Source: Labrenzia sp. OB1
Lineage (GTDB): Bacteria > Pseudomonadota > Alphaproteobacteria > Rhizobiales > Stappiaceae
Length of the DNA: 64,000 bases
Assembly: GCF_001624695.1 (NCBI RefSeq)
Contig: NZ_JSEP01000003.1
Span: 62,001 to 126,000 of the forward strand
Direction of reading: 5' to 3'
This document shows positions 53,099-63,495 of the stretch, in pieces (position 1 is the first letter of the stretch; every line of letters starts with the position of its first letter). Under the pieces are notes generated by a model. It was not told the origin of the DNA, did not search any database, and worked only from the letters and a program-made list of their open reading frames with translations. Both the position numbers and the translations under genes were made by a program.

Positions 53099-54036
53099 CC
53101 GATACGGCACGAATTCCCGAAAGCCTCCACGAGCAGGGCGAATACAATTTCGCCTATCTGGACGAACAGACCAAGCGCATGATCCGCCGCGCGATCCTGA
53201 AAGGCATTGCCATTCCCGGCTATCAGGTACCCTTCGCCTCCCGCGAGATGCCGATGCCCTATGGCTGGGGCACCGGCGGTGTACAGGTGACGGCGGCCAT
53301 CCTTGGCAGAAGCGACTGCCTGAAGATGATTGACCAGGGGTCGGACGACACCACCAACGCTGTCTCCCTGCGCGGCTTTTTCGAAAAAACCGCCGGGGTC
53401 AGAACGACTTGCGAGACTGCGGAAGCGAGCATCATCCAGACCCGCCACCGCATTCCCGAAAAAGACCTGCGCGAGGACCAGATCCTTGTATTCCAGGTAC
53501 CGATCCCCGAACCTCTGCGCTTTCTGGAACCGCGCGAGACCGAGACCCGCAAGATGCATGCGCTGGAGGACTACGGCCTCATGCATGTGAAGCTCTACGA
53601 GGACATCGCCAAAAACGGCCATATCGCCACGACCTACGCCTATCCGGTCAAGGTCAACGACCGCTATGTGATGGACCCTTCGCCAACGCCGAAATTCGAC
53701 AACCCGAAGATCGACCGCATGGCCGCGCTGCAACTCTATGGCGCGGGCCGGGAAAAACGCATCTACGCCATCCCGCCCTATACAAAGGTCAAGAGCCTCG
53801 ATTTCGAGGATTATCCCTTCGAGATCCAGAAATTCGACAAGCCCTGCGGCCTGTGCGGCGCGGAAAACGTCTATCTCGACGAGGTCATCCTCGATGACAA
53901 GGGCGGGCGCATGTTCGTCTGCTCGGACAGCGACTACTGCGAGGAACGCCGCGCGGACGGTCATCTCGGTCCGATGGCGGCGGATCCGGCAGCCGCCCGG
54001 GTTGGCAACACAAGAACCGGGGAGACAATCCGATGA
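53095..54036 (+). CDS. phnJ: Radical-SAM C-P lyase PhnJ
   Basis: 313 residues. It cleaves the carbon-phosphorus bond with a 4Fe-4S radical chemistry. Cluster cysteines are Cys251, Cys254 and Cys276 (PCGLCGA...FVC), spaced as in the E. coli protein, and the thiyl-radical Cys is Cys282. Overlaps phnI and phnK by 4 bp each. Confidence 0.96.
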   Translation: MTDTARIPESLHEQGEYNFAYLDEQTKRMIRRAILKGIAIPGYQVPFASREMPMPYGWGTGGVQVTAAILGRSDCLKMIDQGSDDTTNAVSLRGFFEKTAGVRTTCETAEASIIQTRHRIPEKDLREDQILVFQVPIPEPLRFLEPRETETRKMHALEDYGLMHVKLYEDIAKNGHIATTYAYPVKVNDRYVMDPSPTPKFDNPKIDRMAALQLYGAGREKRIYAIPPYTKVKSLDFEDYPFEIQKFDKPCGLCGAENVYLDEVILDDKGGRMFVCSDSDYCEERRADGHLGPMAADPAAARVGNTRTGETIR

Positions 54037-54821
54037 ACCTGTTCCATGCAGAAGACCCGCTGCTGCAGGTCCACAACGTCACCCGTTACTACGGCGATCG
54101 CATCGGCTGTTCGGAGGTCTCCTTTGACCTCTGGCCGGGCGAGGTTCTGGCGATTGTCGGGGAAAGCGGCTCCGGCAAGACAACTTTGCTCAACTGTCTC
54201 TCCACCCGTCTCGCACCGACGGCCGGCGCTATCGAATACCGCATGCGCGATGGCGCCATGCGCAATCTTTATCAGCTCACCGAAGCAGAGCGCCGCCTGC
54301 TGATGCGCACGGACTGGGGCTTCGTGCACCAGAATGCCGCCGACGGCCTGCGCATGAGTGTCTCCGCCGGAGCAAATGTCGGCGAGCGTCTGATGGCGGT
54401 CGGCGCCCGCCACTACGGCAACATCCGGTCCACCGCAGACGATTGGCTGGGCCGGGTCGAAATCGACAGCGAGCGGATCGACGACGATCCGCGCTCCTTT
54501 TCCGGCGGCATGCGCCAGCGGTTGCAGATCGCCCGCAACCTCGTCACGCAACCAAGGCTGGTCTTCATGGACGAACCCACCGGCGGGCTCGATGTTTCCG
54601 TGCAGGCGCGCCTGCTGGATCTGCTGCGCCGCCTGGTAGCCGACCTCGGTCTCTCCGTGGTGATCGTCACCCACGATCTTGCCGTCGCCCGGCTGCTGTC
54701 GCACCGGATCATGGTGATGCGCCACGGCAATGTCATCGAAACCGGGCTGACCGATCAGGTGCTGGACGATCCGCGCGAGCCCTACACCCAGCTTCTCGTC
54801 TCTTCCATTCTCCAGGTGTAA
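54033..54821 (+). CDS. phnK: C-P lyase ATPase PhnK
   Basis: 262 residues, ABC-type ATPase associated with the C-P lyase core. Walker A GESGSGKTT, signature FSGGMRQRLQIARNL, Walker B LVFMDEPTGGLD. Confidence 0.95.
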   Translation: MNLFHAEDPLLQVHNVTRYYGDRIGCSEVSFDLWPGEVLAIVGESGSGKTTLLNCLSTRLAPTAGAIEYRMRDGAMRNLYQLTEAERRLLMRTDWGFVHQNAADGLRMSVSAGANVGERLMAVGARHYGNIRSTADDWLGRVEIDSERIDDDPRSFSGGMRQRLQIARNLVTQPRLVFMDEPTGGLDVSVQARLLDLLRRLVADLGLSVVIVTHDLAVARLLSHRIMVMRHGNVIETGLTDQVLDDPREPYTQLLVSSILQV

Positions 54822-54833
54822 AGGAGGCTCCAG

Positions 54834-55538
54834 ATGCCAGTCCGTCTCTACCTCAACAATGTCGGCAAGGCCTTCACCATGCATCTGCAGGGCGGCACCG
54901 TCATTCCCGTGGTCGAAAACGTGGAATTTTCCGTCAACGCCGGCGAATGCGTCGTGCTTGGCGGCCCCTCCGGTGCGGGCAAGAGCTCGATCCTGAAGAT
55001 GATCTACGGCAATTATCGCTGCGACGACGGCCAGATCCTTGTCACCGTCGGCGACGAGATCATCAACGTGGCAGGCGCCGAACCGCGCAAAATTCTCGGC
55101 CTGCGTGACAGCACCATTGGCTATGTCAGCCAGTTCCTGCGCACCATCCCGCGCGTTTCCGCCGAGGACGTGGTCGCCGAGCCATTGATCGCGCAGGGTG
55201 CCGGGGAGGCGGAAGGCCGGGACACCGCCCGCGCCCTGCTTTCACGGCTCAACGTTCCGGAACGCCTGTGGACCCTGCCGCCCGCGACCTTTTCCGGCGG
55301 CGAACAGCAGCGGGTCAACATCGCCCGCGGCTTCATCGCCCATTATCCGATCCTGCTTCTGGACGAGCCGACCGCTTCGCTTGACGCCGCCAACCGGGCA
55401 GTGGTCGTCCGGCTGGTAGAGGAAAAGAAGGTCAAAGGCGTCGCCATGGTCGGCATCCTGCACGATCAGGATGTGCGCGACCAGATTGCCGACCGGATCG
55501 TGGACGTCGCCAGATTCGGCTCCGAGGCTGCCGCCTGA
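54834..55538 (+). CDS. phnL: C-P lyase ATPase PhnL
   Basis: 234 residues. Walker A GGPSGAGKSS, signature [15 protein letters not shown], Walker B LLLDEPTASLD. Second ABC-type protein of the core pair, 12 bp after phnK. Confidence 0.95.
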   Translation: MPVRLYLNNVGKAFTMHLQGGTVIPVVENVEFSVNAGECVVLGGPSGAGKSSILKMIYGNYRCDDGQILVTVGDEIINVAGAEPRKILGLRDSTIGYVSQFLRTIPRVSAEDVVAEPLIAQGAGEAEGRDTARALLSRLNVPERLWTLPPATFSGGEQQRVNIARGFIAHYPILLLDEPTASLDAANRAVVVRLVEEKKVKGVAMVGILHDQDVRDQIADRIVDVARFGSEAAA

Positions 55539-55665
55539 GAAAATCAGGCACGTGGATGAAAGGGAATACCAGGAAAGCCTTGCGGGCAGATCAAAACTGT
55601 CACAGAAAAGTCACCGCCCCTCTTTAGGTCTTGACCTTCTCCAACATGAGTTCGTGATTCCGGAC

Positions 55666-56415
55666 ATGCGCTACGCAATCTATTTCGCCGCGGAGGCAGA
55701 CGACCGCCTGATGCAGCTCGGCAATACCTGGCTCGGCCGCGATCCGTTTACAGGTGGAGGTCTCTCTCAGCCGGAGATCGCCGGCCTGGCGGCTGACAAG
55801 CTTCGCGAACTCACCGCCAGCCCGCGCCGTTACGGCTTCCACGGTACGCTGAAGGCGCCGTTCTTTCTCCGCGAGGGGAAAAACGAAGCGGCTCTGCTGG
55901 AAACTTGCGCCGAGTTTGCGAACCGGATCGCGCCGTTCGAAATCAAGGGGCTCGACGTCAACCGGCTTGGCAAGTTCCTGGCCCTGACGCCGAATGACAC
56001 CGAACCGGGCCTGCGGGCCTTTGCCGCCCAGTGCCTGCGCGCCTTCGAACCGTTCCGTGCTCCGTTGAGCCCCGCCGATCTGGAGCGGCGGCGCAAGAGT
56101 GATCTTACCCGAAGGCAGGACGCCTATCTGACCGACTGGGGCTATCCCTATATTTTCGACGAATTCCGCTTTCACATGACGCTTTCCAACAAGCTCGAAA
56201 ACGAAGCGGAAGCGGACACACTGGCACAGGCGGCGCAATCCTATTTTGCCGAGGTTACCGGCCGGCCGCGCACCTGCCGGACGTTCGCGCTTTATATGGA
56301 GCGGGAAGCCGGTGGCCCGTTTCAGGTGCTGAACGTCTTTACGCTGACCGGCAACATCACGCCCCAGGCGGCGGAAGACCAGACAGGCGAACCGACCCGC
56401 AAGGAGAACGTATGA
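55666..56415 (+). CDS. DUF1045 2H-phosphoesterase of the phosphonate operon
   Basis: 249 residues. Two HxT-type motifs, RYGFHGTLKAPF and FRFHMTLSNKL, mark the 2H phosphoesterase fold. DUF1045 proteins are regular companions of phnM in alphaproteobacteria and may act on cyclic ribose phosphate intermediates. ATG at 55666 fits the family start. Overlaps phnM by 4 bp. Confidence 0.88.
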   Translation: MRYAIYFAAEADDRLMQLGNTWLGRDPFTGGGLSQPEIAGLAADKLRELTASPRRYGFHGTLKAPFFLREGKNEAALLETCAEFANRIAPFEIKGLDVNRLGKFLALTPNDTEPGLRAFAAQCLRAFEPFRAPLSPADLERRRKSDLTRRQDAYLTDWGYPYIFDEFRFHMTLSNKLENEAEADTLAQAAQSYFAEVTGRPRTCRTFALYMEREAGGPFQVLNVFTLTGNITPQAAEDQTGEPTRKENV

Positions 56416-57557
56416 GCACACATCCGAAAGTCTTCAGGAACGCCAGGCTGATTCTGGCGGATGAGGTCATCGACGGGTCTCTCTCGCTCGACGGCAATGG
56501 ATTGATCGAAGCGATAGGGGCTCCGACGGCGGCAGACGGGCACGATTGTGACGGCGATTACCTGCTGCCGGGGCTGGTTGAACTGCACACCGATCACCTG
56601 GAATCTCACTACGCGCCGCGTCCCAAGGTTCGCTGGAACGCTATTTCCGCCGTACAGGCCCATGACGCGCAGATCGCCTGCGCAGGCATCACGACGGTAT
56701 TCGACGCCCTCAGGGTCGGCATGGATGAGGATGCGGACCTGCGCTATCCGGACATGCGCATTCTCGCAGATGCCATCGAGACCGGCCAGCAGGAACACCG
56801 CCTCAGGGCCTATCACTTCATTCATCTGCGCTGCGAGGTTTCCGCGCCCGACGTTCTGGAAGCCTTCGAGGTTTTCAAGGACGATAACAGCATCCGGCTG
56901 ATTTCGCTGATGGATCACACCCCCGGACAACGGCAATTCGTTTCGCTGGACGCCTACAAGATCTACTATCAGGGCAAGAAAGGCTTTTCCGACGCAGAAA
57001 TGGAAGAGTTCATCCGCCTCCGCAAGGAACGCGCCAGCGGACTGGCGCCGGAGAACCGCAAACAGCTGTCCGCGATCGCGCGTGAGCGCGGCATCACCAT
57101 CGCCAGCCACGACGACGCCACCTGCGACCATGTCGACGAGGCGATCGGTCTGAACACAAGAATTGCTGAATTCCCGACAACAGTAGAGGCCGCCAGGGCC
57201 TCGCACAAAGCCGGCATGGCCGTGCTGATGGGAGCCCCGAACGTGGTACGTGGCGGCTCCCACTCCGGCAATGTTTCCGCCAAGGAACTGGCGGAAGCCG
57301 GCTGCCTCGACGTTCTGTCTTCCGATTATGTCCCGGTGTCGCTGGTGCAGGCGGCTTTCCAACTCGCCGATGAAGTCGAGGCGATTTCCCTTCCGAAGGC
57401 TGTCGCGATGGTCACCTCGACCCCGGCAAAGGCCATTGGCCTGAACGACCGCGGCGTGCTGCAGCCCGGGCTGAGGGCGGATCTCATTCAGGTGAAGCTG
57501 GCCGGTGACGTCCCCATCGTGCGCGGCGTCTGGCGCGAGGGACGGCGCGTTGCCTGA
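56412..57557 (+). CDS. phnM: Alpha-D-ribose 1-methylphosphonate 5-triphosphate diphosphatase PhnM
   Basis: 381-residue amidohydrolase-fold enzyme. The metal site is in GLVELHTDHLESHY, with later SHDDATCDHV and the GAPNVVRGGSHSGN segment. It removes pyrophosphate from the triphosphate intermediate before PhnJ acts. Confidence 0.95.
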   Translation: MSTHPKVFRNARLILADEVIDGSLSLDGNGLIEAIGAPTAADGHDCDGDYLLPGLVELHTDHLESHYAPRPKVRWNAISAVQAHDAQIACAGITTVFDALRVGMDEDADLRYPDMRILADAIETGQQEHRLRAYHFIHLRCEVSAPDVLEAFEVFKDDNSIRLISLMDHTPGQRQFVSLDAYKIYYQGKKGFSDAEMEEFIRLRKERASGLAPENRKQLSAIARERGITIASHDDATCDHVDEAIGLNTRIAEFPTTVEAARASHKAGMAVLMGAPNVVRGGSHSGNVSAKELAEAGCLDVLSSDYVPVSLVQAAFQLADEVEAISLPKAVAMVTSTPAKAIGLNDRGVLQPGLRADLIQVKLAGDVPIVRGVWREGRRVA

Positions 57558-58128
57558 CGCCGCCGTCAAACTCGGACCAGGCCGCATGGTCCTGGTCGTC
57601 GGCCCGAGTGGAGCTGGCAAGGATACGCTGATGGCAGCGCTGAAGGACCGGCTTCGTGGCCGCAGTGACGTGCAATTCGCCCGCAGGGCGATCACCCGGC
57701 AGGCGGATACCGATGCCGAGGACCACGACACGCTGGATCGGGACGGTTTCGAGCATCTGGTCGCAGCCGGCGAGATGGCGCTCGCCTGGGAAGCCCATGG
57801 TCTCGGTTACGTCATTCCGAAGGCCTGTGACGAGATCGTCCGTTCGGGTGGCACCGTCATTGCCAATGGCTCGCGCCAGGTCCTGAAGCAGGCCGAACAG
57901 AAATACGAAAACGCCGTCGTGCTTCTGATCACCGCGCCGGTCGAAATCCTCGCCGACCGCCTCGCCGCCCGCGGCCGCGAAACCAGGGCGGAGATCCGCG
58001 CGCGGCTGGAACGAGCGGACCTGGAACCGGAAAACGTCGCCAATCTCATCCGTATCGAGAACACCGGCACAATCGAAGACGCCGTGGAGAAGATGATGGC
58101 TGCATTGGAAGTCCCTACGTCCCACTGA
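57550..58128 (+). CDS. phnN: Ribose 1,5-bisphosphate phosphokinase PhnN
   Basis: 192 residues. Walker A GPSGAGKDT, guanylate-kinase-like fold. Makes PRPP. TTG at 57550 with GAGGGA 8 bases upstream is chosen; ATG at 57586 is an alternative and would start two residues before the P-loop strand. It overlaps phnM by 8 bp. Last gene of the operon. Confidence 0.9.
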   Translation: MPDAAVKLGPGRMVLVVGPSGAGKDTLMAALKDRLRGRSDVQFARRAITRQADTDAEDHDTLDRDGFEHLVAAGEMALAWEAHGLGYVIPKACDEIVRSGGTVIANGSRQVLKQAEQKYENAVVLLITAPVEILADRLAARGRETRAEIRARLERADLEPENVANLIRIENTGTIEDAVEKMMAALEVPTSH

Positions 58129-58385
58129 ACGCTGCCCGAAGGCTCCGCCGCCTTGGAACACTTCCGCCTGATTTCGACCGGAACTTTACCGTTCCGCCAT
58201 ATTGGAACCTGACCGCAACCCGGGGCAAGCTCCGGAACGACTTGCGATCAATATCGTTAAAAGTGACGATGTTTTCCGCAGACTGAACCAACAATTAAGA
58301 AAATTGGGTTTCATTTCGTCCAGCCGCACTGAAAACGAGCAACTAGACACGTTCAAAATTCACTATGGAGGAGCTCATTTTGGGG

Positions 58386-59213
58386 ATGAAGCTGGAAAGT
58401 TTCAAATCAGCCGTCATCGTCATGGCCCATCCCGACGACGAAGTCCTGTGGGCGAGCTCCATCTTGTCTACTGCCCGAAAAGTCATTCTATGTTATGGTG
58501 AAGCTCCCAATGATGCCCGGACCACCGAAGGGCGACGAACCGTCTTTGACGAGTTCCCGTTGAGCACTGCCTTCAATCTGAACATAGCCGAATCCCATTG
58601 TTACGACTCCACTCACTGGCGCGAGCCGGTGGAGACCAGCTACGGCGTGCGTTGTGGCCGCAACAAGAACAGTTACAAGAAGAACTTCCACCTGCTTGTC
58701 AAAGCTCTCGAAGCCCATATCAAGGACGGAGACCTGGTCGTCACCCACAATCCCTGGGGCGAATATGGGCACGAGGAACATATTCAAGTTTTCCGGGCAG
58801 TCGCGCATATCGGCGAGCGACGCAACATAAGGATATTCGTATCCAGTTATGTCAGCGATCGTGTGCTCTATTTCATGGAAAGAAACACGCCACGGCTCGC
58901 CGCCGCGTCCGACTTGCTGCCGACAGACAAGGCACTCGGCGAAAAGCTGATGCGCCATTACCAAGCTCACAACTGCTGGACCTGGGAAGACGGATACAAG
59001 TGGCCGGATTACGAATGCTTCTACGAGATCGTGAACCCGTGGGCAGCCCTGCGATCCGACAAACTGACCATGTCTTCCATGCCGGTCAACGTGATCTGGC
59101 TGGATGAACAGACACCGACATATACCAATGCCCTCCGCTCTACAAAAAAACGGCTCATCTCCGGAGTCCGAAGCCTGCTACAACGGACCGGAAGCAAGAG
59201 CTTTCCACCTTAA
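58386..59213 (+). CDS. PIG-L family deacetylase
   Basis: 275 residues. The zinc site is AHPDDE at about 14-19 and HEEH in the GEYGHEEHIQVF segment. PIG-L/LmbE enzymes remove N-acetyl groups from sugars. ATG at 58386 is preferred; 58365 is possible. The upstream region is more AT-rich than the phn genes. Substrate unknown. Confidence 0.85.
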   Translation: MKLESFKSAVIVMAHPDDEVLWASSILSTARKVILCYGEAPNDARTTEGRRTVFDEFPLSTAFNLNIAESHCYDSTHWREPVETSYGVRCGRNKNSYKKNFHLLVKALEAHIKDGDLVVTHNPWGEYGHEEHIQVFRAVAHIGERRNIRIFVSSYVSDRVLYFMERNTPRLAAASDLLPTDKALGEKLMRHYQAHNCWTWEDGYKWPDYECFYEIVNPWAALRSDKLTMSSMPVNVIWLDEQTPTYTNALRSTKKRLISGVRSLLQRTGSKSFPP

Positions 59214-59328
59214 ATTGAAGCCTCCTTCTTGATGGAGGCCTCTCCCAGCCTGCAAGATCACGGACTCTCTTGCACCGGGTTGTGACTGACATGGCAGGGA
59301 GTTGACGTGGCCGTGCCTTGCAAGAGTG

Positions 59329-62217
59329 TCAATTCTTCGTTTTCTTGTTCCCGAACACATTGCCGAGCAGACCGGCAGGCAGACCGAAGCCTTCCTCCAC
59401 GGCCTTGAGAACTTCCTCGTCGTTGACGTCGCCTTCGATAACCTTCTGGACATCGATCTGGGTGCGCCCGCCGGTTGCTTTCTGGATCGCCTTGTTGGCC
59501 GTATCGACCAGCGCCTCGGAGGGAGCTTTCTTGCCCTGAAGGATCGAAATCAGTTCGCCGCCGGATTTCTGCAACTGTTTGTAGGCCGCTTCGGGATCTT
59601 CCAGAATGCCATTGATATCCGGATAGATGCGCGGATCGTTCCAGGATCCCTCGATCACGATCGGCACACCCAGTCCGGCAAGCTTCTTGTCCTCACCCTT
59701 GCGACGCGGCTGCGGCGCCTGGCCCTCGAGTGTCGGTACGATTTTCGGCTCTACCCGCCAGGCAAGCGTCTGCTTCGGCATGTCGGTCGTGCCCTTGCCG
59801 CTCATGCGCACCAGCGGGCCGACCAGCGAAAGATCGTTTGTCGTGGCGATACCGTTCTTGATCTGGAACGTCGCTCCAAGAGAGCTGAAATCGGTTTTCG
59901 CGGACGAAGCCTCCTGCCAGCCGAGCAGCGTGTCGAGGGAGAGACCCCTCACCATTTGCGGAATGTTGATACCGCGGATCGCACCGTCGGCGAACTGGTA
60001 GCTTGCCGTGCCGTTCAACCCCTGGACAAGCGCCTGTTCGCTTCCCCCTCTGGAGGTCACGTCCAGGCTGATCGCCGCCTTGCCCTCGATCCAGTCAAAA
60101 TCAACCGCGTCGCGCAGCAGGGGATAGGCATTCAGCTTGGCGAGCGAAACCTTGGCGGCTATTTGCGGCGTTTCCGATGCGCCGTTCAGCGTTACCGTTC
60201 CGCTTCCCGAGCCGCCATAAAGCGAGAGATTTTCCAGATTGGCGGTCAGGACCCCGTTCTTGATCGTGGTCGTCAGCGCGCTCTCGTCAATCTTGATCTT
60301 GTTCCAGCGGATTTCGCGGGTCGTAAGCTTGAAATCGGCATCCACCGCCTGCAGGCCGGAAAAATCGATCTGCGCTGAACTCCAGCCGGACGCGCCTGCC
60401 TTTTTGCCGCCGTTGCCACTGCTCTTGCCGTTGCCGGACGATCCGGATGCACTGCCCCCCGATCCGGACGGTCCGCTCAGATAAGGGTCGAGCACCAGTT
60501 CGCGCAGCGCGAGGCGCGCCGAAACGCTCGGCTTGCCGCCCAGCCGGACCTCGCCGTTTGCCTCGCCGGAGGTCGCGTCCAGGGTAAACCGGGTTTCCTC
60601 GAATGTCAGCGTGTCTCCCTGCATGCCGAAAATGCCGGAAGCCTTGAAGGTTTTCAGTCCGTTCCCCGCCCCGATAGGCTGACCCATCCAGGCCATCAGC
60701 CCGCGCAGATCCGCGGTTTCCAGGTTCACGGCGCCGTCAAGCGCACCCGACGTCGTGGCATTGCCATCAAATCCGGCACTCACCCGGTTCCCCTTCACGG
60801 TCACCGACACCGGCGCGGCATTTCCGGCAAGCAACCTGGCCGTATCCGCCCGTCCGGTCAGGCTGAACGCTTCACCGCGCCAGGACAGGGCACCACTGAG
60901 GGCAATCGGCTTTTCAAGCCCCTGAAGTTCCACATCCATGGCGAGATTTGTCAGTCTGTCCGCTTCGGGGTCGCCGCCCATGGCGGACGCCAGCCCGAGA
61001 CCGCCGATCTCGCCCTCGGCGATCGAGACAGAGCCATTGAGGTCAAGACCCGCAATCAGTTCCTCACCGGTCATGCCGACCGTTTCAAACACCAGGTCCG
61101 CGCTCAACTTTCCGCTGGCAGGCCTATCCTGTCCCGCGAGCAGCATAAGGTCCGAAATGGACCCGTCTTTCAGGACAAGCCTGCCGGAGACTTCCGGTAC
61201 CAGGCCGGAAAGATCCGCATCCGCGGCGCCGCCCAGGGACAGCTGTCCCAGCACCAGATGCAGGTCGGCGACCGAAACAGCCGCTTCACTGCCGTTTATC
61301 TTCGCGTCCAGTTGATAGGCGCCCGGATCGGTGGCGATCTCCTGGCCCGCCAATGCGGCAAGCGCCTTCAGCGAAGGTCCGCCGCCTTCAAGCGCAAGCT
61401 CCGCCCGCAGCGGATCCAGACCGGCCTCGCCCGCAACCTTCACCGTGTTCTCTCCGGAGGAGACAGTCAGGGAAACCGGCCTTTGTTCACCCGCACTCAA
61501 ACCGAGTGGATCGGTCAAGGTGCCGGTGACGTCAAGCGGCATGTCCTTGAATGTGAAAACTGCGGCAAGTTCCACGTCACCACCAAGGTCCGGAGCCTGC
61601 AACTCCAGATCCAGATTGCTTATCCTGAGCGGCTGTGCGCTGGATTGATCCTTGTAGGTCAGCGTTCCACCGGTAATTGTCAGGCTGTCGATGCCAATGC
61701 TCTTCAGATAGCCTGCCGGTGAGGTTTCGGACGGGCCGTCTTCGGCAGCAGGCGTATTCTGTGCGGCGTTCTCCACGACACGAGGCGCGGCGGTGTCCTC
61801 GCCGGACGCGGCCGTTGAACTTTCCAGATTCCGGCGCGGCTCCCAGCTCGTGGCGCCGTCCGGACCGATTTCCAGATAGATGTCGGGCTTGTCCAGCGCG
61901 ATACCTGTCACCTGAACATTGCCCGAGATCAACCCGGCCCAGGCCAATCCAAATGCGACACGTTCGGCCTTCGCGAATTCAATCCCGTCCGCTCCTGCTT
62001 CGCCGGAAAGGCCTATATTTTCCGCAGAGAGCGTAAATCCCGGGAACAGGGACAGGGAGACAGGCCCGTCGAGACGGACACGCCACCCGAGACGTTTGTC
62101 GACTTCCTCGACAACCTGACGCTTGATTTCGTCCTTGGGCAGGAACAGTGGAACCACCAGAATGATGGTCACAAGCATGAACACCAGACTGCCCAGTCCG
62201 ATCAAAAGCCGCCGCAT
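59329..62217 (-). CDS. AsmA family protein
   Basis: 962 residues: one N-terminal membrane helix (LLIGLGSLVFMLVTIILVV), an AsmA N-terminal domain, and a long beta-rich body ending with the AsmA_2 C-terminal region (LAWRVEPKIVPTLEG). A Ser/Gly-rich linker is near 595-620. AsmA-like proteins help carry phospholipid to the outer membrane. ATG at 62217 with GGGAGA upstream. Confidence 0.88.
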   Translation of the reverse strand: MRRLLIGLGSLVFMLVTIILVVPLFLPKDEIKRQVVEEVDKRLGWRVRLDGPVSLSLFPGFTLSAENIGLSGEAGADGIEFAKAERVAFGLAWAGLISGNVQVTGIALDKPDIYLEIGPDGATSWEPRRNLESSTAASGEDTAAPRVVENAAQNTPAAEDGPSETSPAGYLKSIGIDSLTITGGTLTYKDQSSAQPLRISNLDLELQAPDLGGDVELAAVFTFKDMPLDVTGTLTDPLGLSAGEQRPVSLTVSSGENTVKVAGEAGLDPLRAELALEGGGPSLKALAALAGQEIATDPGAYQLDAKINGSEAAVSVADLHLVLGQLSLGGAADADLSGLVPEVSGRLVLKDGSISDLMLLAGQDRPASGKLSADLVFETVGMTGEELIAGLDLNGSVSIAEGEIGGLGLASAMGGDPEADRLTNLAMDVELQGLEKPIALSGALSWRGEAFSLTGRADTARLLAGNAAPVSVTVKGNRVSAGFDGNATTSGALDGAVNLETADLRGLMAWMGQPIGAGNGLKTFKASGIFGMQGDTLTFEETRFTLDATSGEANGEVRLGGKPSVSARLALRELVLDPYLSGPSGSGGSASGSSGNGKSSGNGGKKAGASGWSSAQIDFSGLQAVDADFKLTTREIRWNKIKIDESALTTTIKNGVLTANLENLSLYGGSGSGTVTLNGASETPQIAAKVSLAKLNAYPLLRDAVDFDWIEGKAAISLDVTSRGGSEQALVQGLNGTASYQFADGAIRGINIPQMVRGLSLDTLLGWQEASSAKTDFSSLGATFQIKNGIATTNDLSLVGPLVRMSGKGTTDMPKQTLAWRVEPKIVPTLEGQAPQPRRKGEDKKLAGLGVPIVIEGSWNDPRIYPDINGILEDPEAAYKQLQKSGGELISILQGKKAPSEALVDTANKAIQKATGGRTQIDVQKVIEGDVNDEEVLKAVEEGFGLPAGLLGNVFGNKKTKN

Positions 62218-62328
62218 TTCAACGTCTCCCATTCGCGAATCGGCCCCAATGTAGACCAATCGGACCATAAAGATGCCCGTTGAATTTGACAAAAGCAGGA
62301 AAAGTGCGGGTTTGAGGCCGCATAAATG

Positions 62329-63480
62329 TTACGCAGCGTCGATTTTTGCCAGATTAAACAGATGATTGTCCCAGGAGATCCCCGGCGGCCGGGCAAGGAC
62401 TTCCGCCGGATCGGCCGGATCTGTCACCAGGGAAAGCGCGCCGTTACCGTCCGAAACCAGAAAGCTGCCCCGATCGATCCGGGCAATGCCGCAACCGTCC
62501 GGAATCGAACGGGTGCCGAGATACGCGCCGGAGGAAGCACTCCAGAACAGCGTCTGCCCGCCACGTGGTGCCGAGGTCGCGATTACCTCACCGCCGGCAT
62601 TGGCCGCAACAGAGCCGATATAGTTCTGCAGTCCGGAAGCGACAGGGTCCGGAATGACTGTAAGGTCCGGCGCAGCATCCTGCGAAAAAATCCCGATCAG
62701 CGGTGGTACGTCGTCAGGCGACCCTTCGAACTGGCCGCCAACCCAGACTCGGCCTTCGGCATCCAGCGCCATGTGGCGAAGCGAAAGCTGGTGCAGGTCC
62801 TTTTCCAGCCCATGCTGGGCGAGAATATCCCCGGTGTGGCTGTCCATGAACACGACGGACGGCGCCATCGTTTCCAGATTGAGTTTTTCGCGGCCCTTGT
62901 CCGGATGGGTTTCAATTCCGCCGTTGGCAACGATCAGCGTTCGGCTATCCGGTCCGAGAAGAATGTCATGCGGCCCGATACCGTTGGTTTCGAACTCGCC
63001 GATGCGCCGGGTCGCGCCGCCGCTCATATCATAGATGCCGACGACACCGCGTGCGGCGGCAAAATCATTCTCCACCGCATAAAGCAACCGGCCGTCCGCC
63101 GAAAAACATCCATGACCATAAAAGTGCCGGCCGGGATCGGAGGTGATCAGCTCCGGCTGGGCATCCTCGAAAGGCCTTACGACGACAGCGAAGGTTCCCG
63201 GCCGTCTTGCGAAGGCAACGAAGCGGGAGCCATCCCGCGCGACCGCGATGCCGTGCCCCCTGCCCGGCAGGGAAATCTGTGCGAGCATCTGGCCAAGCTC
63301 GTCCACGATGCCGACGCCATATTCACCGCCGGCTTTCCGGTAGGCGCTGGCGAACAGCGGCGCGCCGTCAGCGGACGCCCGGTTCAGCGGGCTTGCCGCA
63401 AGCGTGGACCCGGAAAAGACCGGCGCCGCCGCCAGGCTGCCCAGGGCGGCAAGAAACCCTCTCCTGGAAACGATTTTCAT
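62329..63480 (-). CDS. DUF1513 beta-propeller-like secreted protein
   Basis: 383 residues with a Tat leader (SRRGFLAALGSLAAAP). The repeated strands and motifs GRGHGIAVARDG, HFYGHGCFSADGRLLYAVENDF and SLRHMALDAEGRVWVGGQ fit DUF1513. Such genes lie next to imelysin proteins, as here, in a periplasmic iron-related cluster. Confidence 0.88.
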   Translation of the reverse strand: MKIVSRRGFLAALGSLAAAPVFSGSTLAASPLNRASADGAPLFASAYRKAGGEYGVGIVDELGQMLAQISLPGRGHGIAVARDGSRFVAFARRPGTFAVVVRPFEDAQPELITSDPGRHFYGHGCFSADGRLLYAVENDFAAARGVVGIYDMSGGATRRIGEFETNGIGPHDILLGPDSRTLIVANGGIETHPDKGREKLNLETMAPSVVFMDSHTGDILAQHGLEKDLHQLSLRHMALDAEGRVWVGGQFEGSPDDVPPLIGIFSQDAAPDLTVIPDPVASGLQNYIGSVAANAGGEVIATSAPRGGQTLFWSASSGAYLGTRSIPDGCGIARIDRGSFLVSDGNGALSLVTDPADPAEVLARPPGISWDNHLFNLAKIDAA

Positions 63481-63495
63481 CTTTGAGCCCGCACG

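Noticed and set aside
59220-59239. Hairpin after the PIG-L gene
   Set aside because: Six-base stem GCCTCC...GGAGGC without a T-run; too weak to call a terminator.
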